From Erythrophleum ivorense (Eukaryota; Streptophyta; Magnoliopsida; Fabales; Fabaceae), in NCBI GenBank assembly GCA_026724425.1, contig JAIUCV010001218.1, positions 1-64,000 of the forward strand: a DNA stretch of 64,000 nucleotides, in the 5' to 3' direction. Under the pieces are notes generated by a model. The model was not told the DNA's origin and ran no database searches. It saw nothing but the letters and a program-made list of their open reading frames with translations. The position numbers and the translations under genes were made by a program. Numbering within the stretch: the stretch's first letter is position 1; every line of letters begins with the position of its first letter. This document shows, one piece after another, positions 11,051 through 21,586 of the stretch.

Positions 11051-13735
11051 TGACGGGTCTGTCGTGCAACCCTCAAAATAAAACTATATTAGACTAAATA
11101 TATAGCTAGTGGCACAACCTAGGTCATCTCCCTTAGAATTGGAGTTCAATGTTTAATTGAATTTTCTAAGTGCTAAAGGATCCTGAACTATTTAATTTAG
11201 GGGGTTTTGATTTACTTAAACTATTTAAAATAAAATTGAAATAAAGTTCCTAAACACTACCTATTTGTATAAATTATGGGTGAACGATGGTCTTGTGACT
11301 AGTTTTGGATTAGTCCCTTGGTATCCACTATCCTTATCCTAATTCATTTGTAATTAATTCTAGTCTAAGAATCCCTAATTGTGTTCATTGGTAAGGGATC
11401 TTGAATTACCACTCAAGATTCAAGGAACTAGCAACTTGATGTTAATTGAGACCTCAACTCTCATTAAATTACTAATTTTTGTGATTAAGATCTTTGAACA
11501 CTTAAATGAGTGATTAATTAATCAATTAGCCTCTGAATTAATACCCTATGATGTTTAATTAACCAATCAAACTTTAAAGAACCCTTAAATCAAACAATTA
11601 AGCACACCAATTCTCACAAGTATTTTATCAAACACCTTAATTGCACACTTGGAAAATGGTAGGAAAATGAAAATCCAGCACTTAATTCATACAATTAATC
11701 AACCGATCTCTCTCCTAATCAATGTCTAACCAGCCATCAATCATAAACTACATCAATTTCAATCACTTACAAGCTCAACCAAGCAGATAAAATAATTAAA
11801 ATTGGTATAGAAAAAGAGGAAAATAAAATGAAATTCTTAGCCTAAAATTCTGATTCTAATCCTTGGATTCAAGCGTCAACTCAAGAACCTTCCTCCTAGC
11901 TAATCACAAGGTAGAGGATTAGAGTTTCATTGGAGAATGGATGGAGGATGGATGAGAAAATGGCGTGGAGAAATGGACTCTGGACAAAGGAATGGAATGG
12001 ACGAAGGTTTGCGAACGAGTGAATGGAATGTAGCGTCTGGATGGATGATCTGATGGTGTTGGATGAAAGGCGTGATGTAGCCTCTGCCTGAAGGTTTTTT
12101 TTTTAATTCCCTTGTGAGAAACACGTGCTCAGCCCCCCATTCCAATTGCCCGTAGCTTTTTTTCTTCTTTTCATGAATAAGTGTGGGCCGCAACGTAATG
12201 CTACATGTGAGCTTTATTTAAATTCCACGTTCTGCTTCAGCGTTTTTATTATTCTGCTGACGTGTTTAATTTTATCATTTCACGTATGCTGCTCCATTCG
12301 TAGCTTTCTCACGTGACTTCCATCATGCATGCTTCTTCTTCGTCTACCCAAGCTTCCACGTGATTCCTTCTTCTTCGCATTTTGATTCAGTCAGCTCCCA
12401 GCTCATGCTTCTTTTGCTCATCACGTTACCTCTTCTTCTGACAAGCTTCGTCTCTTCTCCCGTAGCTATCCACGTGCTGCCTCTTCGCTCATTCGTGTTT
12501 CCTTCATTTAATCCCTCTGCTTCTTTTCTTCCACGTGAACCTCTGTTCTGCTCGTGTGTTTGTTCTGCTCAAAAGCTTCTTCTCTATTTCAGCAGCGTTT
12601 CTTCGTTTCAGCTCCACGTGAGTTGCTTCAGTCCCTGTTTCTGCATGCATGTGTAGCTTCCCTCATTTACTTTCACGTCAAGCCCATTCCACTCGTTCTG
12701 CCCGGCGTTATAGCATGTTTGTTTTCTTTGTTCTCAGCTCCATCTTCCTTCATTTGTTCACATTCAGCTCGTTTACCATGTCAAATCCAAGAGTGCTCTT
12801 TTTCTCTTCTTTCTCATGTGTTTCTTTACGTGTTTGCAACCCCACGTCAGCTCCTACGTTACACTTTTCCCTTCATTCTGCCTCTGCATGTGTATGTATT
12901 TAAGCTTCCTTCAAACCCGTGGAAATCTTCTCATTTTTCTTGCTGGAACCCTTCAAAACCCGTCGTGCTCTCTTCTTTCATTTTATAGCTTTTCCACGCT
13001 GCTTTTGAATCTTCCATGTATGTCTCTCTCCAACCTATAGTCCTCCTCCAAGCTCTTCCTTTCCACATAGAGCCAAAGCTTGAGTTTGCTTCTTCATTTG
13101 TGTTTTGTGGCTATGTGGAATGGTATGCAACAACATGAATGAATCGACGTGGGAATGAGGTGAAAGTGCAGCGTGATTGTGTAACTTGAATGACCATGGC
13201 TTCATGTGAATGGGTGCAATGTGAGAGTGTATAAGTGAATGAATAAGCCATGCATGTGAACCCTTCCATGCCTACGTGTTTGTGTAATAAGAGCTGCCAT
13301 GTGTGTGATAGGATGAAACTTAAAGTGTGAGTGGGTGATGTGGAGGAGTTGCCTACATAGAAAGACCCATGAGTGATATGTGTGTGCAGACCAAGTGAGT
13401 GAGAGATGTGAGAATGAGAAGATAGAATGCATGGCTTCCTTGGACTTGGCAAACCTCCACTTCTTCTCAAAAACAATCTCCTATTCAAATACCAATTGTC
13501 CATCAAAAATTCTGCAAGAATAATAGACAAAAATCATATAGGAATATTCACAAAATTATTAAAGATAAATTTAAGCATTAAAAACCAATAATTTGCAAAT
13601 TAATTCCTAAAATATAGAAATGGCCACTAGAATAAAATCTTATCTAATTAAAGTCTTAAGGCCATAATTCATTATTAAAATGCTTAAGTTAGGAGAAATA
13701 GAAGATATAAAAATAGTATTTATCAATGTACCTTT
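11051..13735 (-). mobile_element. Solo LTR, family B
   Basis: The element lies between perfect 5-bp direct repeats ATGTA (11046-11050 and 13736-13740). On the plus strand it begins TGACGGGTCTGTCG and ends TTTATCA. On the minus strand this is an LTR of about 2.7 kb beginning TGATAAATAC and ending CGACAGACCCGTCA. The sequence is homologous end to end to the LTRs of the complete element at 50662-61081 and to the other family B copies. No interior is present, so it is a solo LTR left by LTR-LTR recombination. The open frames inside it (Ser/Leu-rich, 12360-13040) are not conserved between copies and are not regarded as genes. Confidence 0.92.
12122..12620. promoter_or_regulatory. Cluster of six CACGTG (G-box) motifs in a family B LTR
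   Basis: CACGTG occurs at 12122, 12310, 12357, 12471, 12532 and 12615, six times in 500 bp; chance alone predicts well under one. CACGTG is the plant G-box, with ACGTG the ABRE core, bound by bZIP and bHLH factors. Other family B LTRs also carry several (see 23188, 23332, 23451, 25125, 25268, 50922 and 51221). A regulatory role is inferred from motif density and recurrence only. Confidence 0.5.
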
Positions 13736-15151
13736 GAGTTTAGCCTTAGCTATTATGGGCGATAGTTACCGGACTTAGTGAGTATGTCTTTCATTGTCAG
13801 ATACAATGATCTTAAGCTTTGACGTCTCCTAAAGATGGATCGCAGTAGATCCTAGCATATCACAGCGGGTTGCAGCAGACCCTAGCAAGGCTCTGAGAGG
13901 TCGTAGTAGGTCCAGGGGTCACAGTAGATCCCACAAAGTTATAGAGAACCCTAGTCACAACATGATAGTTCTCTGGTGAGATGACAACCTGAGATAGTTT
14001 TACAGAGCAGTTAGTCTCAGAGACCAGTACAGTTTCAACTAGCCTTTATCTCAGAGACTACAAATCTCCTGAGTCTGGTAGATCATTTCCACAGAGATAT
14101 AAAAGCTTTACTCAAACAGTTAGACCATTGATTAGCTCTCTTTAGAGATGAGCCCAGTGCATGGGATGAGAAAAGCAAGAAATAAGCTTTTCAGAGTTAG
14201 AGCCAGATAAACCACTACCTAGCAAATAGTAGCCCTAACCGAGGGATAAAAAAATCCCCACATGCTAGCTTATGTATTCAGAAAGGGGTCAGGTGTAGTT
14301 TCTATATAAGGTAAGTGGTACAGTATATCTCTAGTGAGTAAAACTATGAGAATAGCTAGCATCCCATCAGAGCCTAGCAGTAGTCAGTTGTAGTAGCTCT
14401 TCGATGCCAGTGTGAGGCACCATGTTAAGCCTATCAATATTGAAATGGGGGACTATAAAATGCCACTATGAGTGAGCAAAGAAAATAAGAAAAAGTCCTA
14501 GCCTATAGAGATAGATATAGTAGTAAACAGAGAAGCTGAGATTATTAAAAGTAGAAACTCCTCAAAGGAGTTGTAATCCCAGTAAGTAACTAAGATATGA
14601 GGCCTATGATAGAAAGAAATGTAAATTATAATCATGGGATGAGCTAGTGAGAAAGAACACAGAGATGAACAGTGGACGATACTTGTAAAGAAGTAAGCAA
14701 ACAGATAGAAACCTTTGATAACTCTAATGATTAAAAAAGATGATGAGATATTATGAGAAGCCATTCAAAGAGGATATGGAAGACATGATATGAAATAAGT
14801 TACCTCCTGAGATGTGTAAATGAGTCCACTAAAAGAAACATTAATCCCTGCAAATGAGTTAAAACTAAACCGATATGATTAGTAAGCTCTCCCAAGATAG
14901 GCCTCCAGAGTTAGAAATTTCTTTCCCTTATGAAAAGAATTAGCTAGTATTTTACAACAATAGAGCCCTTATTAAGAACTAGCAATGAAAAATCCCCTGG
15001 CTAAGAGAAAATTTGAAAGAATGAAATCACTGAGAAAGCATATAGAGCTAGAAAGAAAGGAAAGAAAAGAACAGCTAGCCAAAAAAGAAAAGAGTAAAAG
15101 GAAAGCATACTCCAAATTTCGAGGACAAAATTTATTTAAGGGGGAAAGAAA
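13736..15151 (+). other. Distal interior of a gypsy-type element, ending at its polypurine tract
   Basis: This continues the unidentified interior interrupted by the solo LTR. Near 13850-13930 a short motif recurs imperfectly (GCAGTAGATCCTAGCA, GCAGCAGACCCTAGCA, CACAGTAGATCCCA). At the distal end an ORF starting 14985 carries a Lys/Glu-rich segment and then KFRGQNLFKGE, like the last residues of Tekay pol just before the LTR, and reads on into the LTR. The remainder shows no recognised protein. The polypurine tract AAGGGGGAAAGAAA (15138-15151) marks the 3' LTR border. Confidence 0.6.
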
Positions 15152-18100
15152 TGTAATATCTGGTTCTCTGAAAACCAGAGAAAACATGAGAAATGTAACG
15201 TACATTTTTTCCATCAACGAACGAAACTAATCGGATACAAAAGGAAGTCCCCCAAAATGAGATATTTGAAGTCCCAAAAAATTTGGAAAGCATTCTAGAT
15301 TCCTAAATATGAGAATTCTAGGCTCAGACGAAAAGAAAAATGGAGCTAGAATGAAGAAACAATTTCTTACGAAAAGCTTACAAAACGTAATGACATTTTC
15401 GTAATTTTCAACAAATTTTGGAATTCATACAAGAAGGCTTTTTAAATGAAAATTTTAAGTTCTCTGGGGTTCTCAGAGGCCCTAAAAACTATGAAAAGCC
15501 CCGGGACAGTTAAATCCCCTCCGGTGGACGTTTTCCATCGTCAGTGTGCCCAAACTTTGACGGGTTCATTTGGAAAAGTTTTAGCTCCAATTTGAGTGAT
15601 TCTAAAGGCATTTTATTTAATTGGGGACCTAAATTTTATAATGGAAAAGATGGTTCTAAAAAAGGAGTTAAAAAGAAGGAGAAATGAAAATGCCAAGAAT
15701 AAAGGGCAAAATGGAAATTTTTGAAAAGTGTAACTTATTCCCACCTATATATATGATGCACCCTTCTTCTCCCTTCATTATGCAAGACCATGTTCTGCCC
15801 AAAACCAGAAGAAAACCCTAGGGGATGAGGCACATAAGAGGAGGAAGAAAAGGAGGAGAAATTCAAGGTAGAAAGGTATGGATTTTCATGGTTTTTCATG
15901 CTCTTTCTCTTCCAAACCTCTTCTCCTTCATTCTCCTTTATTTTCTATGATTATAATGAAGTATATGGATCTGTTTTAAAGGATAAATTGAGGGGAAAAT
16001 TCGGATTTGAAGAGAGGAGCTCAAAGAACACAAGATTCAAGTGAGAAAAAGCAAGAAAACAAGGTAATTTCTCTTCCTATGGTTGTCATCTTTGGTTTCC
16101 TCCTCTTCCATTTCGCCCCACTTGAGAAAACCTTAGGAGGAGATGATTTTTAGGCAGAACCAAGCATGACTCTAAGGAAAAAAGATGTGTAGATTAAGAA
16201 TATGCAAAGAAAACAACAAAATAACCCTTAGATTTCAATATGCAAATTCTAGGGTTTTGTGTGCACCTTGTAAAATTTGACCTTATGTGATGATTCTTAG
16301 GTCTAATTAAGAGTTTAAATGAGTTCCTAAGATTCCTGAGATGCTCTCCACATGCTTCCTTCTTCAAGAAAACAAAGTGAATTCCAAGGAGGCCAAAAAT
16401 GGGCTATGTCTTGGCCAAGCATGGATGGAGTAGCTAGGGAGAGTTTTAAATTTTTTCAATCCCATTTTTGTGTCATATATGATGAATGAATATGAGGAGA
16501 GGCCTTGGAAAAAATTTAGAACTCATAGAAAGTGATTTGGTGCCTTAGGTTCCATATTATGACCTAAAGAAGCAACATGATGTTAGGCTCTTTGTTTTAA
16601 TTATGTGATGACTCCAAGAGGCTTAAAAGGAGTAAAGAATCATATTTGAATGAAAGGAATGGAGCCTAGAAGTTATTTGAGGGGTGTTGCTTTATTAGGT
16701 GCATTTATGGACCATAATGGGAGTTATAGAGCAATCTAGTATTTAAGCAAGTTGTATGGCCTTAGCGATTGTTTCATGAACCTAATTGGCTTCCATAAAT
16801 TATATCTAAGCTAAGAGAAACCATCTCCACAAGTTTGTGGGTGTGTGACCGAAAGAGGAGGCTTGAATTCCAAAGAAAAAGTGTGTGATTATGTACAAGG
16901 TAGCTCTCTCCTCCTTCTCTCATGCATAGATGTGTGTTTAGCTTATCTTAAAATATGTGTATGTATATTTTCAAGCCATGATAAGTATGCTAGCATGATT
17001 TTATATGCCATGATTTCATGATGACATATTATGTTTTCAAATGAATGTATGATGTTTGTATGAGTTTGCTTGAGTGTGGAGAGGCCAAGAACTCTTAACC
17101 ATGGTGAGGATGAGCCAAGAACCCTTGAGATTGTTGAGATAAAGCAAAGAGTCTCCCAAAAGCAAAGTGGACTTCCAAGAGTATGGTTGAGTCCAAGAAT
17201 CCCTTAACGAATGGGTGAGACAAGTCCAAAATCCATGAGGAAAAGTGCGAGGCCAATCCAAACACTTGGTGAGCTCTTGAATATCTTGTATGTCTTGTTC
17301 ACATGCCAAGCTTGCTTCTTGAATGTCCATGACTTGTATTATGTCCATGCATGCATTTTTAAGGCTTGCTTTGCATATATTATGTATGATTGAATAGGAG
17401 ATGAGCTATTGGGATTCTTTGAATCTCATTTCCTCCTCTCCAATGATCTCACATGCTAGGTGGACTAAGTAGATATGGTAATGGGAGCCAACAACATTGA
17501 AGGAAGAAGATTGACATCCATATGTTTAGTATTTTCCTTTTAAAGCCATGATGAACCATAATGATGTATATTAATATTGTATTAATATTGTAAATGGTTT
17601 ATGACCCTTGAGACATATGTAATTATGCTATTATATGAAGTAGAAATGAAAGTATGTGTTATGTGAATGATGGAATGTGAATTGAGTATGTATGGCAAAG
17701 ATAGCTTCATGAATGAGTTTATGGAAATGTGCATATGTATGCATGGAAAGGCCAAAATGAGATGCATGGGGTTTGGGACCATTTGGACAGTTTACACAAG
17801 TCTTAAATGTGCTTTTAGACTTGCCCAAAAGGTGCCAAAGCTAAAGGAAAGCCATTTGGTAATTTTGGTATCCTACATGGAGCCAAAAATGACCATAATG
17901 GAACCTCATGTCACTTTTTAGCCAAATGAGTTATTCTTGATCTAAGATTTGACATTCAATTAGGTCTCATTAAGAGTTTTTTGGGAAGATAAAGATTATA
18001 ATTTTTAGGGGTCTACAAAATATTTGATAATTTTTCAAAGTTGGCCATTTTTCTGGTTTTGGTCTACTGCACTATTCATTTGGTCCGAAAATGAATTCTA

Positions 18101-18897
18101 TCACACGAGGCCCAATGATGTCTAATTGCCATGAAATTTTATACAAAGAAATTAGATATTCACAGTGACTCATGCCAACTAGAATTACCCCATGTGGAGG
18201 TCTAGATAGGGAGATATGAATTTTTGAACATTCTGTCCAGTATCAGTAGTTTTGCCCGACCTGAGTTACTGTTCCATTACATTCTGAGGTCTGGGCTTGA
18301 TGAATTGCTCCAGAGATATTTTTCCTCCCTAGCTAACATCCATAGATTTCCATATTGGTATCATTTGCATGGATTAGATTTTTTTGAAATTAATTGCACA
18401 TTTTCAAAGTTTTCTTCAAAATTCTGTGACAGTTCCAGAATGTAGTCTGACCTCCGGACAATTTTGGATCTCAAACATCCTCTGTGATGGATATTATAAT
18501 CTGTGCATATTTTTAGTGTGAATTAGACATTCATAGTTTCCCAGAATGACCAAAATTACATGATTTCAATTTTCATAGAATTAGTTATGATTTTCCAAAA
18601 TTTGGTCAGAAAAGGGGCAAATCTGGCTGAAATTAGATGACCACATTTTGTGCTTCATTTCGATTTCCATGAGTTGTTGGCATAATTTTGTGATGCAAAA
18701 GAGTTGTATTGATGTAATTGAATATGAGAATGTATAGTATGTACTCACACAGTCCACATGACACCGAATGAAAATTTTAAATATGACGCAACGCAAAAAT
18801 AGTCATTATTGTATTTCCTTTTTCTCTACACTTTCATGGAATTGATGAAGTGAAGCCCATGAATGTCATGAAATGAGTTGGAATTTATAGTATTACA
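15152..18897 (+). mobile_element. 3' LTR of a plus-strand gypsy element, family A
   Basis: The LTR starts TGTAATATCTGG directly after a polypurine tract and ends ATAGTATTACA, like the other family A LTR ends at 33740, 50591 and 29654. The first 1.3 kb is homologous to the minus-strand LTR at 1-1310. The rest follows the family A plan, including a degenerate minisatellite at 17075-17275. A TATA-like CTATATATAT lies at 15745-15754. The right flank is ATATG (18898-18902), which could be one side of a TSD; no matching left flank was found. Beyond it lies a fragment of a different LTR, so this element probably inserted into a family C LTR. Confidence 0.85.
17075..17275 (+). repeat. LTR minisatellite, degenerate copy
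   Basis: Repeats of roughly 30-34 bp resemble GGTGAGACAAGTCCAAAATCC, with variants such as GGTGAGGATGAGCCAAGAACCC. The same array occurs in the related LTRs at 28557-28745, 32151-32335 and 48999-49185. This copy is the most diverged. Confidence 0.7.
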
Positions 18898-20378
18898 ATA
18901 TGAATGGAATTTGCCTTAGTTATTGAGATTTACATCTCACCCCGTTTCATGGGATCATACTTTCAGGTGAAGGCTCTTCTGGTATTGATAAGGGGAAGCA
19001 AGTGGATGAAAATTCATAAGCTCCGATTGTGTCTAGAGAGGGCTACACTTGGGCTAATCTGAGTAAAGTAAATGTAGTTTTGTTATTCGTTTTGTAGCAT
19101 CATCATGTAATCATGTTGCTAAGTGTAGGAGTTTATATTTCGATTGCTTAGAATGTAACTATTGAGGAGCTAGACTTCATTCTAGTTTGGCATTGGATGT
19201 ATGAACTTATAACATTTGTTATGAACTTTGTTGAACCCATGATATGGTTTACCATTTGGGAAATGTAATTATGTGATACATTGGATGTAGAGCCAAACTA
19301 GTGATGCATGAAATATTTAATGGAATATATATTTGAATGATAATTGTTGATAGCTTATGCAATTCTTGCTGTGATTAATCTATGAATTTGCTGATATAAT
19401 GTAATTGGATTAGTAGGAATTAAGGCTTAAATCTTGAACTAGTGATGATAGATAAGGTGGGTAAATTAGGTGAATGAAAACTATTAGAGCCCCACAAATT
19501 AAGGTAGAGTGGTTTTAGAGTGCCTCTAGGGGTAGAATTGGAGTGTGTGGGACAAAATTTGGAAGATATAATTACAGGAGGGGGTTATGCCATAGCTAGG
19601 AAGGTCTCACCATGACCAAGAGTGTAACAGAGGCGAGGAGAGCTACGGCACGAGGAATCTCTCTGTGGCTCAAATAAAAAATGTTGCCTAGGGAGGGTGA
19701 CAGAGAGCAAACTCACCACGGCACAACATGTCCTGCCATGGCTCAAGTCGAGGAAACTAGGTAAGGAGTGTCTAGGAGCTAGTCTCGTGCAAGGCACAAG
19801 TGTATCCTACTGAGGCGAGAATTGCAGGACTTCGAACAGTAGCTCTAGGAGGTATTTCTGCCATGATGCCACGTAGGCTCGTTGTGGCGAGGATCCAACT
19901 CGCCACGGCTAGATTTGCATGAGTTGCCTAATAAGATTCTCCAGAGTAACTTAGCCATGATGTGGAAGGTCGAGGCCACGGCGCAAAGTGAAAAACTTAG
20001 TTTTTAAGCTCCAGTAACTAACTTAGTCGCAGCGAGAGAGTTTCAAGTCGCAGCGGAGGTTCCCAAACTCCTACCTTTAGCCTATAAATCTTGGTTTCTC
20101 TAATGGTAATGCTAGAGAATGATATAGGAACACTTGTAAGTGGTTTTTGTACGTTGAAATTGATAAATGGGTGAATCACAAACCCCTCATGATCATACAA
20201 TTCCTCTTGTGCATTCTCACATTTGTGGTTGTATAGTTAATGAACCTTATATCATCAAGGTTCAAATTTCCCTATATTTTCTCGATGTATTTAATTATAA
20301 TGACTCCAATCCTTGATCAGTAATCATTAATAACATATTTAACCATAATTACCATGATTAGAAGTTAGAGTTGTCACA
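18898..20378 (+). mobile_element. Partial LTR, family C
   Basis: The sequence is homologous to the reverse complement of the solo LTR at 40617-43551, from the block ATCTCACCCCGTTTCATGGG (18950) to the terminal GTTGTCACA at 20378. Only the distal half of the LTR is present; the proximal half is missing because the family A LTR abuts it at 18897. The stretch 19590-20060 corresponds to the CpG-rich repeat of the other copy but with most CpG pairs changed to TG or CA. No primer site follows 20378; the sequence passes straight into a LINE fragment, so this is a former solo LTR. Confidence 0.85.
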
Positions 20379-20632
20379 ATGAGCCTCACAAATCTCAATT
20401 TTCCAACTAGAAGAATCTGAAGGACCTAGATGCCACTTGAAAAGCCCGAAGCTTCCATTTAGTAAGAGCCACCAAGCCTAATTTTCTTCATCACTTGGTC
20501 AACTCTTCTACCACTAATACGCAGTTTAGTAACAAAGATAAGACCCGTAACACAATGAAGACGGATGTCCTTAAGTAAGAAGGGGAAGGCCTTACTACCT
20601 CCCTCTCTGGCATTCCAAACAATAATATTCAT
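20379..20632 (-). pseudogene. LINE (L1-type) ORF2 endonuclease fragment
   Basis: On the minus strand, an ATG at 20632 opens MNIIVWNAREGGSKAFPF, followed by KDIRLHCVTGLIFVTKLRISG and, beyond one stop, ASGFSSGIWVLQ. This order matches the start of the apurinic/apyrimidinic-like endonuclease of plant L1 LINEs (usual opening IIVWNCRG, later GFSGGIW). The enzyme nicks target DNA to prime reverse transcription. Only about 85 residues remain; the frame is cut at 20378 by the family C LTR. The usual Cys in IIVWNCRG is Ala here, another sign of decay. Confidence 0.75.
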
Positions 20633-21124
20633 AAAAACTAAGAAATAAAATAAGGAAAGTCTTGGAAGAAACTCAACTAAAACCATGATAGGCTCTAGTC
20701 ACACCCAAATGTTCAAGAGTATCAACCCATGACGCAGTCATATTTCTCTCCATTATTCTCATGATGAAGTGACTCAGTCATATCAAGAGGTTTGCATTGT
20801 GTAGGAGTAACGATCGATGACACCATCATGCCTTGTCCTATGTAATTTTAGCTATAGTTAGGCATGGGTTAAAGCTATTACCCTTAAGCTAAGATCCACA
20901 TTGCTTAAGGTTGAGGTTCACGATTGGTTTTAAAGGCCCTACTTGAACACTATGCCATTGGATCTTGTATTTTTGCTTGAGGGCTTGTTCATGGAATCCT
21001 TAATCATCCTAACCGTTTTCTCCTTCACACCATTACAAATTTCATGCATGAGGACAAGGGCTCATTAGCACAATTCATCGTATATTCTTGGCCCAAAATA
21101 GGCCCATCCATAGTGTCATTATCA
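20633..21124 (-). other. Sequence upstream of the LINE endonuclease, no gene assigned
   Basis: By position this should be the LINE region between ORF1 and ORF2 or the end of ORF1. Short minus-strand open stretches exist but I recognise no domain in them. It ends at the copia LTR (21125), whose left flank TATCA (21120-21124) is one side of that insertion. Confidence 0.35.
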
Positions 21125-21350
21125 TGTTGGGAAAGTAAGCTTGTAATTAATTATATCTAGTAATTAGCAATTTATATTGAAAATTGTAGCCTTCCTGGTA
21201 ATTGTAGTCTATTGGTACTTGTGGCTAGCTATTAATTGTAATGGATATCAAAGAATCTTTTATATTTCTATAAATACTATTCAAGAATGAATGAGAAAAT
21301 AAACCTAGACTAGAAAATGTAGATTCCTCCTCTATCTTTCCCTCTAACGT
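21125..21350 (+). mobile_element. 5' LTR of a Ty1/copia element
   Basis: This short LTR (about 225 bp) starts TGTTGGGAAAG, typical of copia LTRs, and ends CTCTAACG just before a degenerate Met-tRNA primer site. A TATA box CTATAAATA lies at 21269-21277 and a leader with GATTCCTCCTC follows. The element's gag begins 33 bases downstream. The 3' LTR was not found. Confidence 0.75.
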
Positions 21351-21352
21351 TA

Positions 21353-21365
21353 TGGTATTATAGCC
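21353..21365 (+). other. Copia primer binding site (degenerate)
   Basis: TGGTATTATAGCC against the copia Met-tRNA site TGGTATCAGAGCC; the differences are transitions (C to T, G to A) plus one other change. Its position between LTR and gag fixes the orientation. Confidence 0.65.
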
Positions 21366-21382
21366 TCCCTTTTGGTTCAATC

Positions 21383-21586
21383 ATGATGATGAATGGAATG
21401 TTTCCTTTTCAATTCCCAAAACCCACAAAAGAGAATTATGATAACTAGTGCATCAGAATGAAAGCTTTACTTGTATCACAAGATGTATAGGAAGTTGTAG
21501 AGAAAAGGTGTGACTAACCAGAGAATGAAGGAGTGATGACAGCTGTATAAAGAGATGCTTTACAAATAGCAAAGAAAAAGGACTAA
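21383..21586 (+). pseudogene. Copia gag, N-terminal part (split by an LTR insertion)
   Basis: The frame runs from ATG 21383: MMMNGMFPFQFPKPTKENYD, then CIRMKALLVSQDV, VVEKRCD and RDALQIAKKKD. These match the start of the UBN2-type gag of plant copia elements. Trp and Gln positions read as stops (for example the TAG after ENYDN). It stops exactly at the family B LTR (21587) and resumes in the same frame at 26857 after one TSD copy. Gag is the capsid protein of the virus-like particle. Only the 5' 68 codons are in this piece. Confidence 0.85.

Noticed and set aside
12360..13040. Overlapping Ser/Leu/Phe-rich open frames in three frames
   Set aside because: They lie inside a family B solo LTR, follow from CT-rich composition and are not conserved in other copies of the LTR.
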